A stretch of 64,000 bases of DNA from Alphaproteobacteria bacterium (GTDB lineage: Bacteria; Myxococcota_A; UBA796; GCA-2862545). A program made the position numbers and the translations under genes. Positions 1-9,946 of the stretch are shown here, piece by piece. The notes beneath the pieces were generated by a model that made no database searches, was not told where the DNA came from, and saw nothing but the letters and a program-made list of their open reading frames with translations. The DNA is taken from the NCBI GenBank assembly GCA_020632915.1, contig JACKEP010000013.1, positions 1 to 64,000 of the forward strand, given 5' to 3'. Within the stretch, counting starts at the first letter, position 1, and each line of letters opens with the position of its first letter.

Positions 1-107
1 GCGCGTCGCTCCTCGGGTACTCGGCACACCACCGAGCGCCAGTCGTCCACCCGGAGCACGACGGCGAGCCGGTCGCGCTCGCGCCGCTCAACCCGAACGA
101 CGCGGCC
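1..107 (-). pseudogene. Possible coding remnant running off the left edge
   Basis: Read on the minus strand, these bases form an open frame with mostly G or C in third positions. The frame is the same one that ends at the TAG at 108-110, so the two stretches could be one gene broken by a stop codon. A second frame is also open and G/C-rich at third positions, starting from a TTG, so the reading frame is not certain. No domain is recognisable in about 35 residues. It lies inside the mobile element. Confidence 0.2.
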
Positions 108-320
108 CTAGATCCGCAGCGGCCGCCCACCCCACCGGTTCTCCGCGTCGACGGCGTTCGCGTACCACGCCGTCCAGAGCTCGCTGGCGGTGACCGTCGG
201 TACCTCCGGTTCGACCACGATGCAGCCCCCGTCGGCCGCGATGACCGGGGTGTCGTTGGAGGGAGTGGCCGTCCGGGCCAGAGAGAACGGAGCCAGTTCA
301 TGGCAGCTTCCTGTTGACAA
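108..320 (-). CDS. Small hypothetical protein, possibly broken
   Basis: This is a 70-codon frame opening with a TTG and ending at TAG 108-110. Its second half has G/C-rich third positions and looks coding. The best ribosome binding site nearby (AGGAAG, 6 bases before an ATG about 18 bases downstream of the TTG) belongs to a different frame, which encodes MNWLRSLWPGR and then loses coding character. That arrangement suggests a frameshift near the 5' end. I do not recognise the product. It sits downstream of the octamer cluster, in the same orientation as the replication genes. Confidence 0.25.
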   Translation of the reverse strand: MSTGSCHELAPFSLARTATPSNDTPVIAADGGCIVVEPEVPTVTASELWTAWYANAVDAENRWGGRPLRI

Positions 321-486
321 TGGGCCTGCGGACGGTCGCCCGCCCTACGCCCTGGGGAGCACCATTGCCCCCCAGGGCGCCCGTCGGCCGGCCCGGCCTC
401 CGGTGCGGACCACCCCTCGACCGCGAAGGTTGCGACAGCTCTGCGGCGTCGGGGCAGAAGTGAAAGCGGCGGTCGACAGCGGGCTG

Positions 487-771
487 GTCCCCACCGTCCC
501 CACCGGGTCCCCACCACCGTGGGGACGTCGAAACGAAGGAAGGACCATCGAAGTTCCGGGCGTCCCCACTGTCCCCACAATCGGGAGGACACTCAGATCC
601 ACGCGCGGGCCGCGTCGATGGCAAGAAACGCGCGGTGCGACGCCACGCGGGGCGCACGCCTGTGCGTACGCGCCGAGGTGGGGACAGTGGGGACCGGCGC
701 CGACAAGCTCGGCCGCAGCGGCATCGTCGCGTCCCCACTGGCGTGGGGACCGCTGGGGTCCGCGTCCCCAC
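487..771. repeat. Iteron-like cluster, candidate replication origin of the element
   Basis: Eleven exact copies of the octamer GTCCCCAC or its complement lie within 285 bp. Forward copies start at 487, 496, 507, 562, 571, 731 and 764. Inverted copies start at 519, 678, 687 and 743. Three pairs have a 9-bp period: 487/496, 562/571 and 678/687. The last two pairs are the same 17-mer in opposite orientations. I found no other copy in the remaining part of the element that I scanned. The cluster begins 13 bases after the stop of the DUF927 helicase gene, which is next to a primase gene. An initiator-binding origin is the natural reading. The bases between 321 and 486 hold nothing I recognise. Confidence 0.6.
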
Positions 772-783
772 CAGGAGAGCAGG

Positions 784-2928
784 TCAGGCATCGCCGCCCT
801 CCGAGACCGCGTCGCAGGCGGCGCGGGTGAGCACGACGCAGCGCGCCTTGCGGCCGTCGACGGTGACCTTGCGGGTGCGGTGCGGCGCCTCGACGAGCAG
901 CCACTCCCTCCCCGTCCAGGTGCGCAAGACCGCGTCGGTGTCGAAGCCCTGCTTCGAGAGGAACGCACGCAGCTCCGTCGGCAGGATCGCGAGCTGGGTC
1001 CAGTGTTCGCCGCTCGGCCACGCGCCGAGCCAGCCTCCGCTGGGTGCGTCGTCCCCCGGCCCCTCCTGGGTCGGCTGCCCCCAGAACCGCGCCTGCTGGC
1101 TCGCGGCCCACGACAGAACCTCGCGCAGCGCGTCCGACGCGCGGTCGGCCTCCTCCGAGGCCGCGCACACCGCCTCCCAGGCGAGGTCCAGCGGCGCTCC
1201 GTCCGGCCGTGGCACACCGACGACGTCGTGGACGATGCGGGCGACGACGTCGAACGCGGCCAGGTACTGCGCGGTGCGCGTGGCGACGGGGTTGGTGTTC
1301 GCCCGCTGCGTCCACGTTCCCACGACCTCCGCGTACGTGGCGCGCACCAGGTTGACGGCGTCCGCGTCCTCGACGAGCCAGCGGACCAAGCGCGGCCCCA
1401 GGTGCCCGTGGTGCTGGAGGACGCCCACCGTGAGCCCGGTCACCGCGACGACGGTGTCCTCGTCCGCACCGCCGAACGGCGAGCCCCAGAACCCGAGCGT
1501 GCGCGACCGCGTCCCGCCGTCCTGCGTGAAGGACGTGGCCGGCGCCTCTCCGGTCGACAGGAGCACGGTCCGCCACCGGCCGGTGTCCCGGATGCCGGTG
1601 ACCGACCCGCGCCCCCGGCCAGCGCCGGACGCCACGTCGTACAGGGTGCGCGCGACGTCTTCGGGGCGCTTCGCGCGCTTCGTGTCGTCGAGGATGAGCG
1701 GCAGGTTGCCGAGCACGCCCGCCGCGCGCTCGATCCACACCCGGGTGCTGTCCCAGGTGCGCACCACGCTGTTCACGCGCTCGTCCGGGCACCCCCACGC
1801 CGAGCCCGCGAACCGAAGCGTCGTGGTCTTGCCGAGGCTGGTCTCCCCCGCGATGTCGACGATGAAGTTCGGCAGCGTGGGCAGGAGCGGCATCAGCGGC
1901 GGGACGAGCCCAGCGTAGAGCGCCAGCCACACCGCCGGGTACGGTCGCGCGAGCGCGGCCACGGCGAGCCAGCCTTCCCAGGTGCCCGCGGACCGGAAGG
2001 CCGTCGCGAGCTCGGCCGCGCCGGGGTCGGCGAGCAGGTACACGTCGCCATCGCGGAGCGCGCTCGGCTCCAGATCCTCGACGGCTTCGTGGCGCTCCGC
2101 GACGCCACGGCGGATCAACGTGCGGCCCCAGAGGAACGCCTCGGTAGCCCCGCCCTGCCACCCCATCGTCGACGAGACGCGCGCCTCGGGCAGCACGTCG
2201 CTGTTCGCGTCCTCGAACTCCGACAGGAAGCGCACGACGTTGCGCGCGTTGTCGCTGTGGACGGGCGCGTCCCACGCCGAAAGGGTCACCAGGGAGCGGG
2301 CGTCCATGACGGTCGCGCGCGGCACAACCTTGTGGCGCCAGCCGCTCGCCGTCGCCCACTCGACGCGCAGCGAGGTCGTCCCGTCGACGACGTCCCGGAA
2401 CCGGGCGCTGACGAGGATCGGGCGGCTCGCGACGACGAGCACCTTCACGGCGTCCTCCCCGTCGGGCACGAGCAGGTGCAGGTGGTCGGGGCCGAGCTCC
2501 CACCGCGCAGGGCACCGCAACCCAGGCGGCAACCCCTCGTGGCCGAGCGCCTTCGCCAGGTCGGCGTCGCCCACGACGCGGGCCGCCTCCCGCCTCGCCG
2601 CGCGCGCGATCGCCGCCTGTGCCTTGACCAGCTTGGCGAGCAGCGCCTCCACCCTCCCGGCCGTCTGTCGGAGGCCGCGAACCGCGCGAAGGCGCACCAG
2701 GAGCGCCTGGACCGCGCCCTCGTCCGCCCGCATCGCGGCGGCGACCGCGGCGTGGTGCTCGCTCGCCGTCATCCACGCCGCGACGGCCGCGTGCGCGTCG
2801 GTCGACCGTTCGGCGGTCTCCGCTGCCTCGACGAGCGCGACCAGCGAACTCGCGTCCGCGCACGGCAGCGCCGATCCAGTGCTGTCCGGCGAGACGCCGG
2901 CCACCGGCCCGAGCCAGTCACCCGACAT
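784..2928 (-). CDS. DUF927-family replicative helicase/ATPase
   Basis: About 714 residues. The C-terminal half matches the DUF927 family of P-loop ATPases found beside primases in phages, satellites and integrative elements. The Walker A segment GETSLGKTT is near residue 360, Walker B LPLILDDTK near 406, and a sensor-like segment VLLSTGEAP follows. The N-terminal third is Ala/Arg-rich and helical, with no recognisable fold. The start at 2928 is preferred over 2946 because GGAG sits 8 bases before it. It overlaps the end of the primase gene by 11 bp, so the two are probably translated together. Likely role: unwinding DNA during replication of the mobile element. The octamer cluster lies directly downstream. 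Confidence 0.8.
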   Translation of the reverse strand: MSGDWLGPVAGVSPDSTGSALPCADASSLVALVEAAETAERSTDAHAAVAAWMTASEHHAAVAAAMRADEGAVQALLVRLRAVRGLRQTAGRVEALLAKLVKAQAAIARAARREAARVVGDADLAKALGHEGLPPGLRCPARWELGPDHLHLLVPDGEDAVKVLVVASRPILVSARFRDVVDGTTSLRVEWATASGWRHKVVPRATVMDARSLVTLSAWDAPVHSDNARNVVRFLSEFEDANSDVLPEARVSSTMGWQGGATEAFLWGRTLIRRGVAERHEAVEDLEPSALRDGDVYLLADPGAAELATAFRSAGTWEGWLAVAALARPYPAVWLALYAGLVPPLMPLLPTLPNFIVDIAGETSLGKTTTLRFAGSAWGCPDERVNSVVRTWDSTRVWIERAAGVLGNLPLILDDTKRAKRPEDVARTLYDVASGAGRGRGSVTGIRDTGRWRTVLLSTGEAPATSFTQDGGTRSRTLGFWGSPFGGADEDTVVAVTGLTVGVLQHHGHLGPRLVRWLVEDADAVNLVRATYAEVVGTWTQRANTNPVATRTAQYLAAFDVVARIVHDVVGVPRPDGAPLDLAWEAVCAASEEADRASDALREVLSWAASQQARFWGQPTQEGPGDDAPSGGWLGAWPSGEHWTQLAILPTELRAFLSKQGFDTDAVLRTWTGREWLLVEAPHRTRKVTVDGRKARCVVLTRAACDAVSEGGDA

Positions 2929-4033
2929 CGGCGCCTCCCCGAGCATCGAGCAGCTCGTCCAGGTGCCCCCACCAGCCGCAGGACTGGCGGTGGTGGCACT
3001 GCGCCGTCGCGAGCGCGCCCGGCGACAGCCAGAACCACACCGAGGGCCGGCGGCACCCAGGGCAGGTCACGCGCTGCGCCCGTCGGGCGGTCACCTCCGC
3101 TTCGAGCCAGGCCGCAGCGCGACGCCGTGCCCCCTCGTCGACGCGGAACACGTCCCGCGCTGCTCGCCTCGCCGCGTCGGCGGGCGGGCGCCCCGACGAC
3201 ACCGGCGGCGACGAGGGCTTGGGCGAGGCCCTCGAAGGGTCGCGCGTCGGCTGTGCGACGCAACCGGACACACCCAGCAGGTGCCCGCCCGGGTCGTGAT
3301 CGACGCGCTGGTATGGGCTGCGCTCGCCACGAACCGCCGGCAGCAGGTACAGCCGGCTCGGATCCTTGCACGCCGGGTCCACCGGACCCACCGCCCGCGC
3401 CGCCGCCCACGCCCACACGTCCGGCCACGCCGCGGCCGGAACCGGCGTCTCCAGCGCGAGGATGATCCGAAAGCGAGGGTGGTCCTCGGCGTGCGACCAC
3501 GTCGTCGCCGCCACCAGGGGCCAGTCGAGCCAGGGCGCCAGCGCGTCGTCCAGGCGCGTGCCGTCGTCGTAGTCGAGGACGAGGCACGTCACGACGTCCA
3601 CCGCCGGCACGCCGCGCGTCGTGCCCGGGAGACAGCGCACCGGACTCCAGCACGGCAGGTCCAGCTTCGTCCGGCGTCGGACGTTGTCACGGGCCTGCTC
3701 CGCCGCCAGCGCGACGGCGGCCGCCCGTTCGGCCGGGTCGCCGGGCGTGGTCCAGGCGACGCGCTCCAGCGCCCGAAACGTCGGGTGATCGGCGAGGCGG
3801 TCGGGCACCGCGCCGTCCTCGGTGAGGACGCGCGCAGCCTCGTCGATCATGTGGAGGCGCCGCGCCTCGGCCTCCACGAGGTCGCGGCGCACCGGCGGGC
3901 GAGCGGGCGCCACGAGGTCGACGAGCTCGCGGTACGTCGACCGCGCCGGACGCGGCAGCACGTCGCGGGCGTCGCGGAAGCGCGACACCTCCACGCGCAG
4001 CACGAGCTCGTCGGTGTGGCGCGTCGCGTTCAT
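2918..4033 (-). CDS. Primase (primase/polymerase-like) of the mobile element
   Basis: 371 residues. An acidic segment CLVLDYDDG near residues 147-155, then HPRFRIILAL near 188 and DPSRLYLLPA, follow the layout of archaeo-eukaryotic-type primases of plasmids and phages. The C-terminus carries a possible zinc-binding cluster (CPGC, then CHHRQSC), as in primase zinc domains. The start at 4033 is an ATG overlapping the stop of the upstream gene by 4 bp (ATGA). A longer reading from 4273 would overlap that gene heavily. Together with the DUF927 helicase it forms a replication module. The family call rests on motifs and context, not on a database match. Confidence 0.7.
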   Translation of the reverse strand: MNATRHTDELVLRVEVSRFRDARDVLPRPARSTYRELVDLVAPARPPVRRDLVEAEARRLHMIDEAARVLTEDGAVPDRLADHPTFRALERVAWTTPGDPAERAAAVALAAEQARDNVRRRTKLDLPCWSPVRCLPGTTRGVPAVDVVTCLVLDYDDGTRLDDALAPWLDWPLVAATTWSHAEDHPRFRIILALETPVPAAAWPDVWAWAAARAVGPVDPACKDPSRLYLLPAVRGERSPYQRVDHDPGGHLLGVSGCVAQPTRDPSRASPKPSSPPVSSGRPPADAARRAARDVFRVDEGARRRAAAWLEAEVTARRAQRVTCPGCRRPSVWFWLSPGALATAQCHHRQSCGWWGHLDELLDARGGADVG

Positions 4034-4506
4034 CGGTCCACGCGCCAGATGGGGTTCTCGTCCGAGATGGCGAACGGGTCGATGCGGGTGAGCGCGACCA
4101 CGACGTCGCCGGAGCGTTCGAGGAGCCCGACGACCCCGCTCGTCGACGTGGACCGGGCTTCCTGGAGCAGAGCCACGCGCACGAGCACATCGAGGACCCG
4201 GTCCGCGAGCTCGAGTGTCGCCCCAGCTTTGCCGTCGACGTGCGCAAGGCGGACCAGGTCCGCGACGGGCCACAGCGCACGCCCGAGCTCAACAGCATCC
4301 GGCGGGAGCGGCAGCGCGGCCATCGTGAGCACGTTGCTGCCGCGAGCCGCGTCGGTCAGCGCCCGGAAGTAGCCGTCGGCCTCGGTGTCGATGGCGTCGA
4401 GGACGGCGTCGTCGACGACGCCCCGGCACGCGTCGGTCAGGTCGCGCAGGAGCGCCCGCGACACGCGGGGGAGCGGACGCGGGACGGTCGGGTCAGGGGC
4501 GGTCAT
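4030..4506 (-). CDS. Hypothetical protein in the replication operon
   Basis: 158 residues, not recognised. It appears all-helical, with a hydrophobic middle and no cysteine cluster or nucleotide-binding motif. The start at 4506 is chosen because GGAG lies 7 bases upstream. It overlaps the end of the preceding small gene by 14 bp and overlaps the primase start by 4 bp, so it belongs to the same leftward operon. A role as an accessory replication or copy-control protein is possible from position only. Confidence 0.65.
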   Translation of the reverse strand: MTAPDPTVPRPLPRVSRALLRDLTDACRGVVDDAVLDAIDTEADGYFRALTDAARGSNVLTMAALPLPPDAVELGRALWPVADLVRLAHVDGKAGATLELADRVLDVLVRVALLQEARSTSTSGVVGLLERSGDVVVALTRIDPFAISDENPIWRVDR

Positions 4507-4771
4507 CGTCGGGCTCCGACGCGACACACAGCGACGGGTGGACCCCGCCGTTCGCCCGCTTCTCGCGGGACCACCGCTTCCACTTCACCAGCACGGCGTA
4601 GAAGCCGCGGATGGTGCTGTCGATCTCCGCCGCGTCGGCCTGGGTCAGCTCGTACGGGGCGTACGGCTGGAACATCCGGCGGACCTCATCGAGGCGCTCG
4701 GCGTCGGGCGTGGCGGCGGGGCGGGGCTGTCGCATGCCCACCACGTCACGCCCCGAGGAGGCGGTCCCCAT
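4493..4771 (-). CDS. Small hypothetical protein in the replication operon
   Basis: 92 residues from the ATG at 4771, or 80 from the ATG at 4735. Neither has a clear ribosome binding site. The C-terminal half is basic (KWKRWSREKR) and could bind nucleic acid, but no domain is recognisable. It overlaps the next gene of the operon. The 85-bp gap upstream (4772-4856) holds a 10-bp palindrome AACCTAGGTT at 4820-4829, the only notable element there. An internal promoter in this gap cannot be ruled out. Confidence 0.5.
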   Translation of the reverse strand: MGTASSGRDVVGMRQPRPAATPDAERLDEVRRMFQPYAPYELTQADAAEIDSTIRGFYAVLVKWKRWSREKRANGGVHPSLCVASEPDDDRP

Positions 4772-4856
4772 CCTGGAAGGCCGCCTTCGAGTGTCACTTG
4801 GTCAGGACCATCACACGAAAACCTAGGTTCGCGCGACTCTGGCAACGCCCGTCATG

Positions 4857-7106
4857 TCACTTGGGGCGAGGCGCCTGCCACACGAGCCCGCTGACCGACA
4901 CGTCGCTCCGAAGCCTGACCCCGACACCACCTGGCCCTCGCTCAAGGATGGTCCAGAGAAACTCCGGCGTCAGCTCGCGTTCCAGGTAGTTCCTCGCTTT
5001 GTTACCCCACCTCGGAAGCGCTGACTCCTTCATCACCTTGTCCAGTCGCCTAGCCACGTCCTCATCCGTCGCGAGCCTCGTGGCGCGGCTGGCGCGCACC
5101 GCATCCTCCCGGAGCAGCACCAACCCCCGCAGGTAGTCGATCGCGGCCTTCATTTTCGCACCCACGGTGACGCCACCGACGCTCACACCGCGCTCGTCGA
5201 AGTGAACTGCCTTGCCGACTGGCTGCCTCCTCGTTCGTCGGGGTGTCGGCGTCCCCGCGGTTCCAAGCCGCGATGACTTCACGTCACGGGTGAGCGAAAG
5301 CGCCTGTCGGCTCAAGGTCGTGGGGTCCGCGATCATGGCGACAAGTGGCACGTCGCACGACCCGTCGGGCTCGAAGTCCTGTTCATGGACGTGGCACACC
5401 CGGCGCATCACGTCGGTCCGCATCGCCAGCCAGTCTGCGCCCGCGTCGGGCTCGCAGATCAGCAGCGCGGGGACGCCATCGTGAAGCCCATAGAGCACGC
5501 CACGTCCCTTCTCCTCGAAGCCGGCGCCAGCGAGGCGCCGAGCGATGTAGTTCCAGGCACCGCGACGCTTGACCTCCACCCGCGCGCGCCGCCGGACGTC
5601 AATGCCACCGGCCCGCGGTCGCCAGTGCCGGTGACAGCCGGGGCACTCGACCAGCCCGTCAGCCTCGGTCGCGCCCACGTCGTCGCCGTCGTCCCCGTCG
5701 AGCACTTCGATCACGGCATCGCAATCCGTGGAGTCCTCGCCTCCAATCCCGCTGGCCTCGGAGCACCGGAACCAGTCGACAACGGTGTACTTCACGAGCC
5801 CGTCCTGGTGGAGCTCGTGAAGACGGCGGAGTTCATCATCCGAAACGTCCTCCACCACGGGGGCCAGCAGTCGGCGCAGCTCGGCGACAGACCCCGCAGC
5901 GTGCGCCACGATCGCGGAGCCCGCCTGCCGGCGGCGGGCCCCCTCCTTCGGTCGCACCGGAATGTCCAACTTCTCCAGCAGGTACTCCTCGAACGACTCA
6001 GCCACGTCCTTGGGCCGGTCGAGGTCGGAGTAGGTCAACACCCGGTCGCCACCACGGCCGGGAAAGTGAACCTGCATCCGGTACTTGTCTTGGAAGAGCA
6101 TCTTGGCGGACCGCAACTGCTCCCAGGAGGACAACGCGCCTGGTCCCTGAACAGCGATGACGGCCGGCTCGACGACCGTCGTGCCCACGTTCGTCACCGT
6201 GTACGTGTTCTCCGCTTGGTCCGTCCAAACCACCTCGACGAGCGGGAAGTCCTTGTTCTCGGGATCGACCAGCCGGGCGAACAGGTCTCCAAGTTGTTCA
6301 GGCTTCACCCGATCAGAAAGTCGGTGATAGGCCACGTCCGCGCTGCCGAGCACGCGACCCGCGATGAGAGAGGCGAGCCGCGCGCCGGCGTCGGGGTCAC
6401 TCGCGGTGACGTCGAGGTTCCATCCGCCACGGAAGAAGCGGAGGATGATCCAGTCGTCGTCGTGCGTCGACACGCCCGCGCCGTCGTCGCCGCGCCCCGT
6501 GCGCGTACGCCCCGGCCGACGCATCCCGAGAACGACACCGCGCTCCCCCCGCTCGACGACGACCTTCAGGGCCACACCTGACCACTGACGCGGGTTCGAG
6601 GCCGCAAGGGACGCGAGGCACGACCCGGTGACGCCAAACCAGTCGACCACCTTCGCGGTCACGAAGTGCGGGTGCTTGCCGGCCAGCTTCCAGGTCGAGC
6701 GCCGACGGGAGTGCCAGATGTCCATCACCTGAACGGACACCAACGAGCGGGGATCCTTCTCGTAGAGCAACGCCGCCAGGTGCAACCGGTTCGGCCGCTT
6801 GCCAGCAGGGAGTTCGTAGGCAGGCAGGTCTGCGCGAACCACGTCGGCGACCGCAGCCCCCTTCTTCGCACGCACGAACTCCGACAGCAGGAAGTAGTGC
6901 TTCAGGACCGTGAGCTCGTCGGAGCCCGACCGGACCTTCCTGTCGCGCGACCGCACCACGTGGCCCGCCTTCGTGGCCTCGCGGGCCAAGTTCGCGAAGC
7001 TGTCGCGGTCCTCCAGCAAGCGAGGAAGGCGGAAGAACGCGGGCTCCAGGAGTTCATCGCGCCACAGTCCGGGGTCGGGCTCCACGCCGAAGACGTCACT
7101 GCTCAA
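4857..7106 (-). CDS. Unrecognised 749-residue protein of the mobile element (possible cargo)
   Basis: I do not recognise the family. The start is a TTG at 7106 with GGGGAG 8 bases upstream. The only in-frame-looking ATG nearby opens a frame that stops at once. The middle has scattered cysteines followed by VECPGCHRHW near residue 487, which could form a zinc ribbon. This is followed by a compact segment (AWNYIARRLAGAGF ... GVPALLICEPDAG). The last 120 residues are basic and helical and could bind DNA. Base composition is lower than in the neighbours: 33 of 60 bases at 4981-5040 are G or C. The gene is divergent from the recombinase. A cargo, defence or element-maintenance role is inference from position and composition. 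Confidence 0.7.
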   Translation of the reverse strand: MSSDVFGVEPDPGLWRDELLEPAFFRLPRLLEDRDSFANLAREATKAGHVVRSRDRKVRSGSDELTVLKHYFLLSEFVRAKKGAAVADVVRADLPAYELPAGKRPNRLHLAALLYEKDPRSLVSVQVMDIWHSRRRSTWKLAGKHPHFVTAKVVDWFGVTGSCLASLAASNPRQWSGVALKVVVERGERGVVLGMRRPGRTRTGRGDDGAGVSTHDDDWIILRFFRGGWNLDVTASDPDAGARLASLIAGRVLGSADVAYHRLSDRVKPEQLGDLFARLVDPENKDFPLVEVVWTDQAENTYTVTNVGTTVVEPAVIAVQGPGALSSWEQLRSAKMLFQDKYRMQVHFPGRGGDRVLTYSDLDRPKDVAESFEEYLLEKLDIPVRPKEGARRRQAGSAIVAHAAGSVAELRRLLAPVVEDVSDDELRRLHELHQDGLVKYTVVDWFRCSEASGIGGEDSTDCDAVIEVLDGDDGDDVGATEADGLVECPGCHRHWRPRAGGIDVRRRARVEVKRRGAWNYIARRLAGAGFEEKGRGVLYGLHDGVPALLICEPDAGADWLAMRTDVMRRVCHVHEQDFEPDGSCDVPLVAMIADPTTLSRQALSLTRDVKSSRLGTAGTPTPRRTRRQPVGKAVHFDERGVSVGGVTVGAKMKAAIDYLRGLVLLREDAVRASRATRLATDEDVARRLDKVMKESALPRWGNKARNYLERELTPEFLWTILERGPGGVGVRLRSDVSVSGLVWQAPRPK

Positions 7107-7191
7107 GCCGCATTCTCCCCTGGTTGATGGTTCGCGATCCGTTACCCCGCCGAGACACCGCGCGACGCCACGACGAGCACCTCTCGCCTGA

Positions 7192-7220
7192 TTGGCAACG
7201 CCCGAAGATTACGTCAAGAT
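7192..7220 (+). promoter_or_regulatory. Possible recombinase promoter in the divergent intergenic region
   Basis: TTGGCA (7192-7197) and CAAGAT (7215-7220) are separated by 17 bases and lie just before the recombinase ribosome binding site. The -35 element is good and the -10 element is weak. The 137-bp gap also has to contain the promoter of the leftward operon, which I could not place. Confidence 0.3.
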
Positions 7221-7243
7221 GCCGCTCTCCAGGAGCCTCGCTC

Positions 7244-8893
<1,650 letters not shown>

Positions 8894-8905
8894 ACGGGTG
8901 CCCCC

Positions 8906-8933
8906 ACCTATGCGCGCTGCCTGTCGGCGTCAA
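8906..8933 (-). promoter_or_regulatory. Promoter of the initiator tRNA gene
   Basis: On the minus strand TTGACG (8933-8928) and ATAGGT (8911-8906) are 16 bases apart, and the -10 element ends 12 bases before the tRNA 5' end. The placement fits a sigma-70 promoter for the tRNA. It lies in the 51-bp gap after the rluB stop. Confidence 0.5.
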
Positions 8934-8944
8934 GCCTGCGGGCC

Positions 8945-9811
8945 CTACGCGTCCTTCTTCTTCGCCCACGGGCGCTGCAGCTTCTTGCGGGCCTGGACGC
9001 GGCCCTTGGGCTTGGGGAGCGCGAAGCCCTTCTTCCGGCGCACGCGGCCCGCGGCGGCCGGCTTGCGGCCGGCGGCGATGTCCTGGATGCGGCGGATCTC
9101 CTCGTTGGTGAGGCGGCGCAGCTGGCCGCGCTCCATGCCGCGGATCGACAGCGTGGCGAACGACTCGCGGCGCAGCTTCGACACCGGGTGGTGCAGCTGC
9201 TGGAAGATGCGGCGGACGAGGCGGTTGCGGCCCTCGGTGACCGTGATCTCCAACCACGTGTTGTGGCTGTCGGTCTCCTCGACCACGCGGATCTTCGCGG
9301 GCGCGATGGCGCCGTCCTCCAGGAAGACCTTGCCGGTGCGGATGGCCTCGAGGTTGGACTCGCTGGGGCGCTTGAACACCTTGACCCGGTAGCGCTTGGG
9401 CACCTCGGAGCTCGGGTGGGCCAGCCGGTGGGCCAGCTCGCCGTCGTTGGTGAGGAGCAGCGCGCCTTCGGTGTCGAAGTCGAGGCGACCCACGGGCTCG
9501 ACGCGCTCGGGGACCTCCGGCAGCATGTCGAAGATCGTGGGGCGCCCCTGGGGGTCGTCGCGCGTGGTGATGCAGCCGCGCGGCTTGTAGGCCAGGTAGT
9601 AGACCCGCTCCGGCTCGCGCGGCAGGCGGCGGCCGTCGACACGGATCTCGTCGCGGACCGGGTCGACCGCCGTGGGGCCGCGCACGATGGCGCCGTTGAC
9701 CTTGACCCGACCCTCTTCGATGGCCTTCTCGGCCTCGCGGCGGCTGGCGACGCCGCGTGCGGCGATGAGCTTGGCCAACCGGACGGTGCCCGGGGCGTCT
9801 TCCTGCGACAT
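8945..9811 (-). CDS. rluB: RluB/RsuA-family pseudouridine synthase
   Basis: 288 residues. An N-terminal S4 RNA-binding domain (RLAKLIAARGVASRREAEKAIEEG) is followed by the pseudouridine synthase domain with the active-site segment VGRLDFDTEGALLLTNDG, in which the first Asp is the expected catalytic residue. The C-terminus is a basic tail rich in Lys and Arg. The family modifies uridines of ribosomal RNA. RluB acts on 23S rRNA, but RluB, RluE, RluF and RsuA are hard to separate by eye. The start at 9811 has GGAGGA 5 bases upstream. An association of this gene with scpA-scpB is common in bacteria, and those genes lie immediately upstream on the same strand. Confidence 0.85.
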   Translation of the reverse strand: MSQEDAPGTVRLAKLIAARGVASRREAEKAIEEGRVKVNGAIVRGPTAVDPVRDEIRVDGRRLPREPERVYYLAYKPRGCITTRDDPQGRPTIFDMLPEVPERVEPVGRLDFDTEGALLLTNDGELAHRLAHPSSEVPKRYRVKVFKRPSESNLEAIRTGKVFLEDGAIAPAKIRVVEETDSHNTWLEITVTEGRNRLVRRIFQQLHHPVSKLRRESFATLSIRGMERGQLRRLTNEEIRRIQDIAAGRKPAAAGRVRRKKGFALPKPKGRVQARKKLQRPWAKKKDA

Positions 9812-9946
9812 GGGATCCTCCGACACGGCCGCCTCCCGGCGGGCGTGGGGATGCGGGCCTGCGGGCCCGTTCGCGCGACAGCGCGGCGGCGTTGTATGCG
9901 GAGGACCGACGCGGGGCAATGACGCGCGGCTGTCCGCGCCGGCGCC

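Noticed and set aside
190..3465. 1091-residue open frame on the plus strand across the replication genes
   Set aside because: The minus strand has the Walker motifs, couplings and ribosome binding sites; this frame is an Arg/Pro-rich shadow.
4792..4864. Direct repeat TGTCACTTGG at 4792-4801 and 4855-4864
   Set aside because: Only 10 bp, and one copy overlaps a stop codon; too short to call an attachment or insertion footprint.
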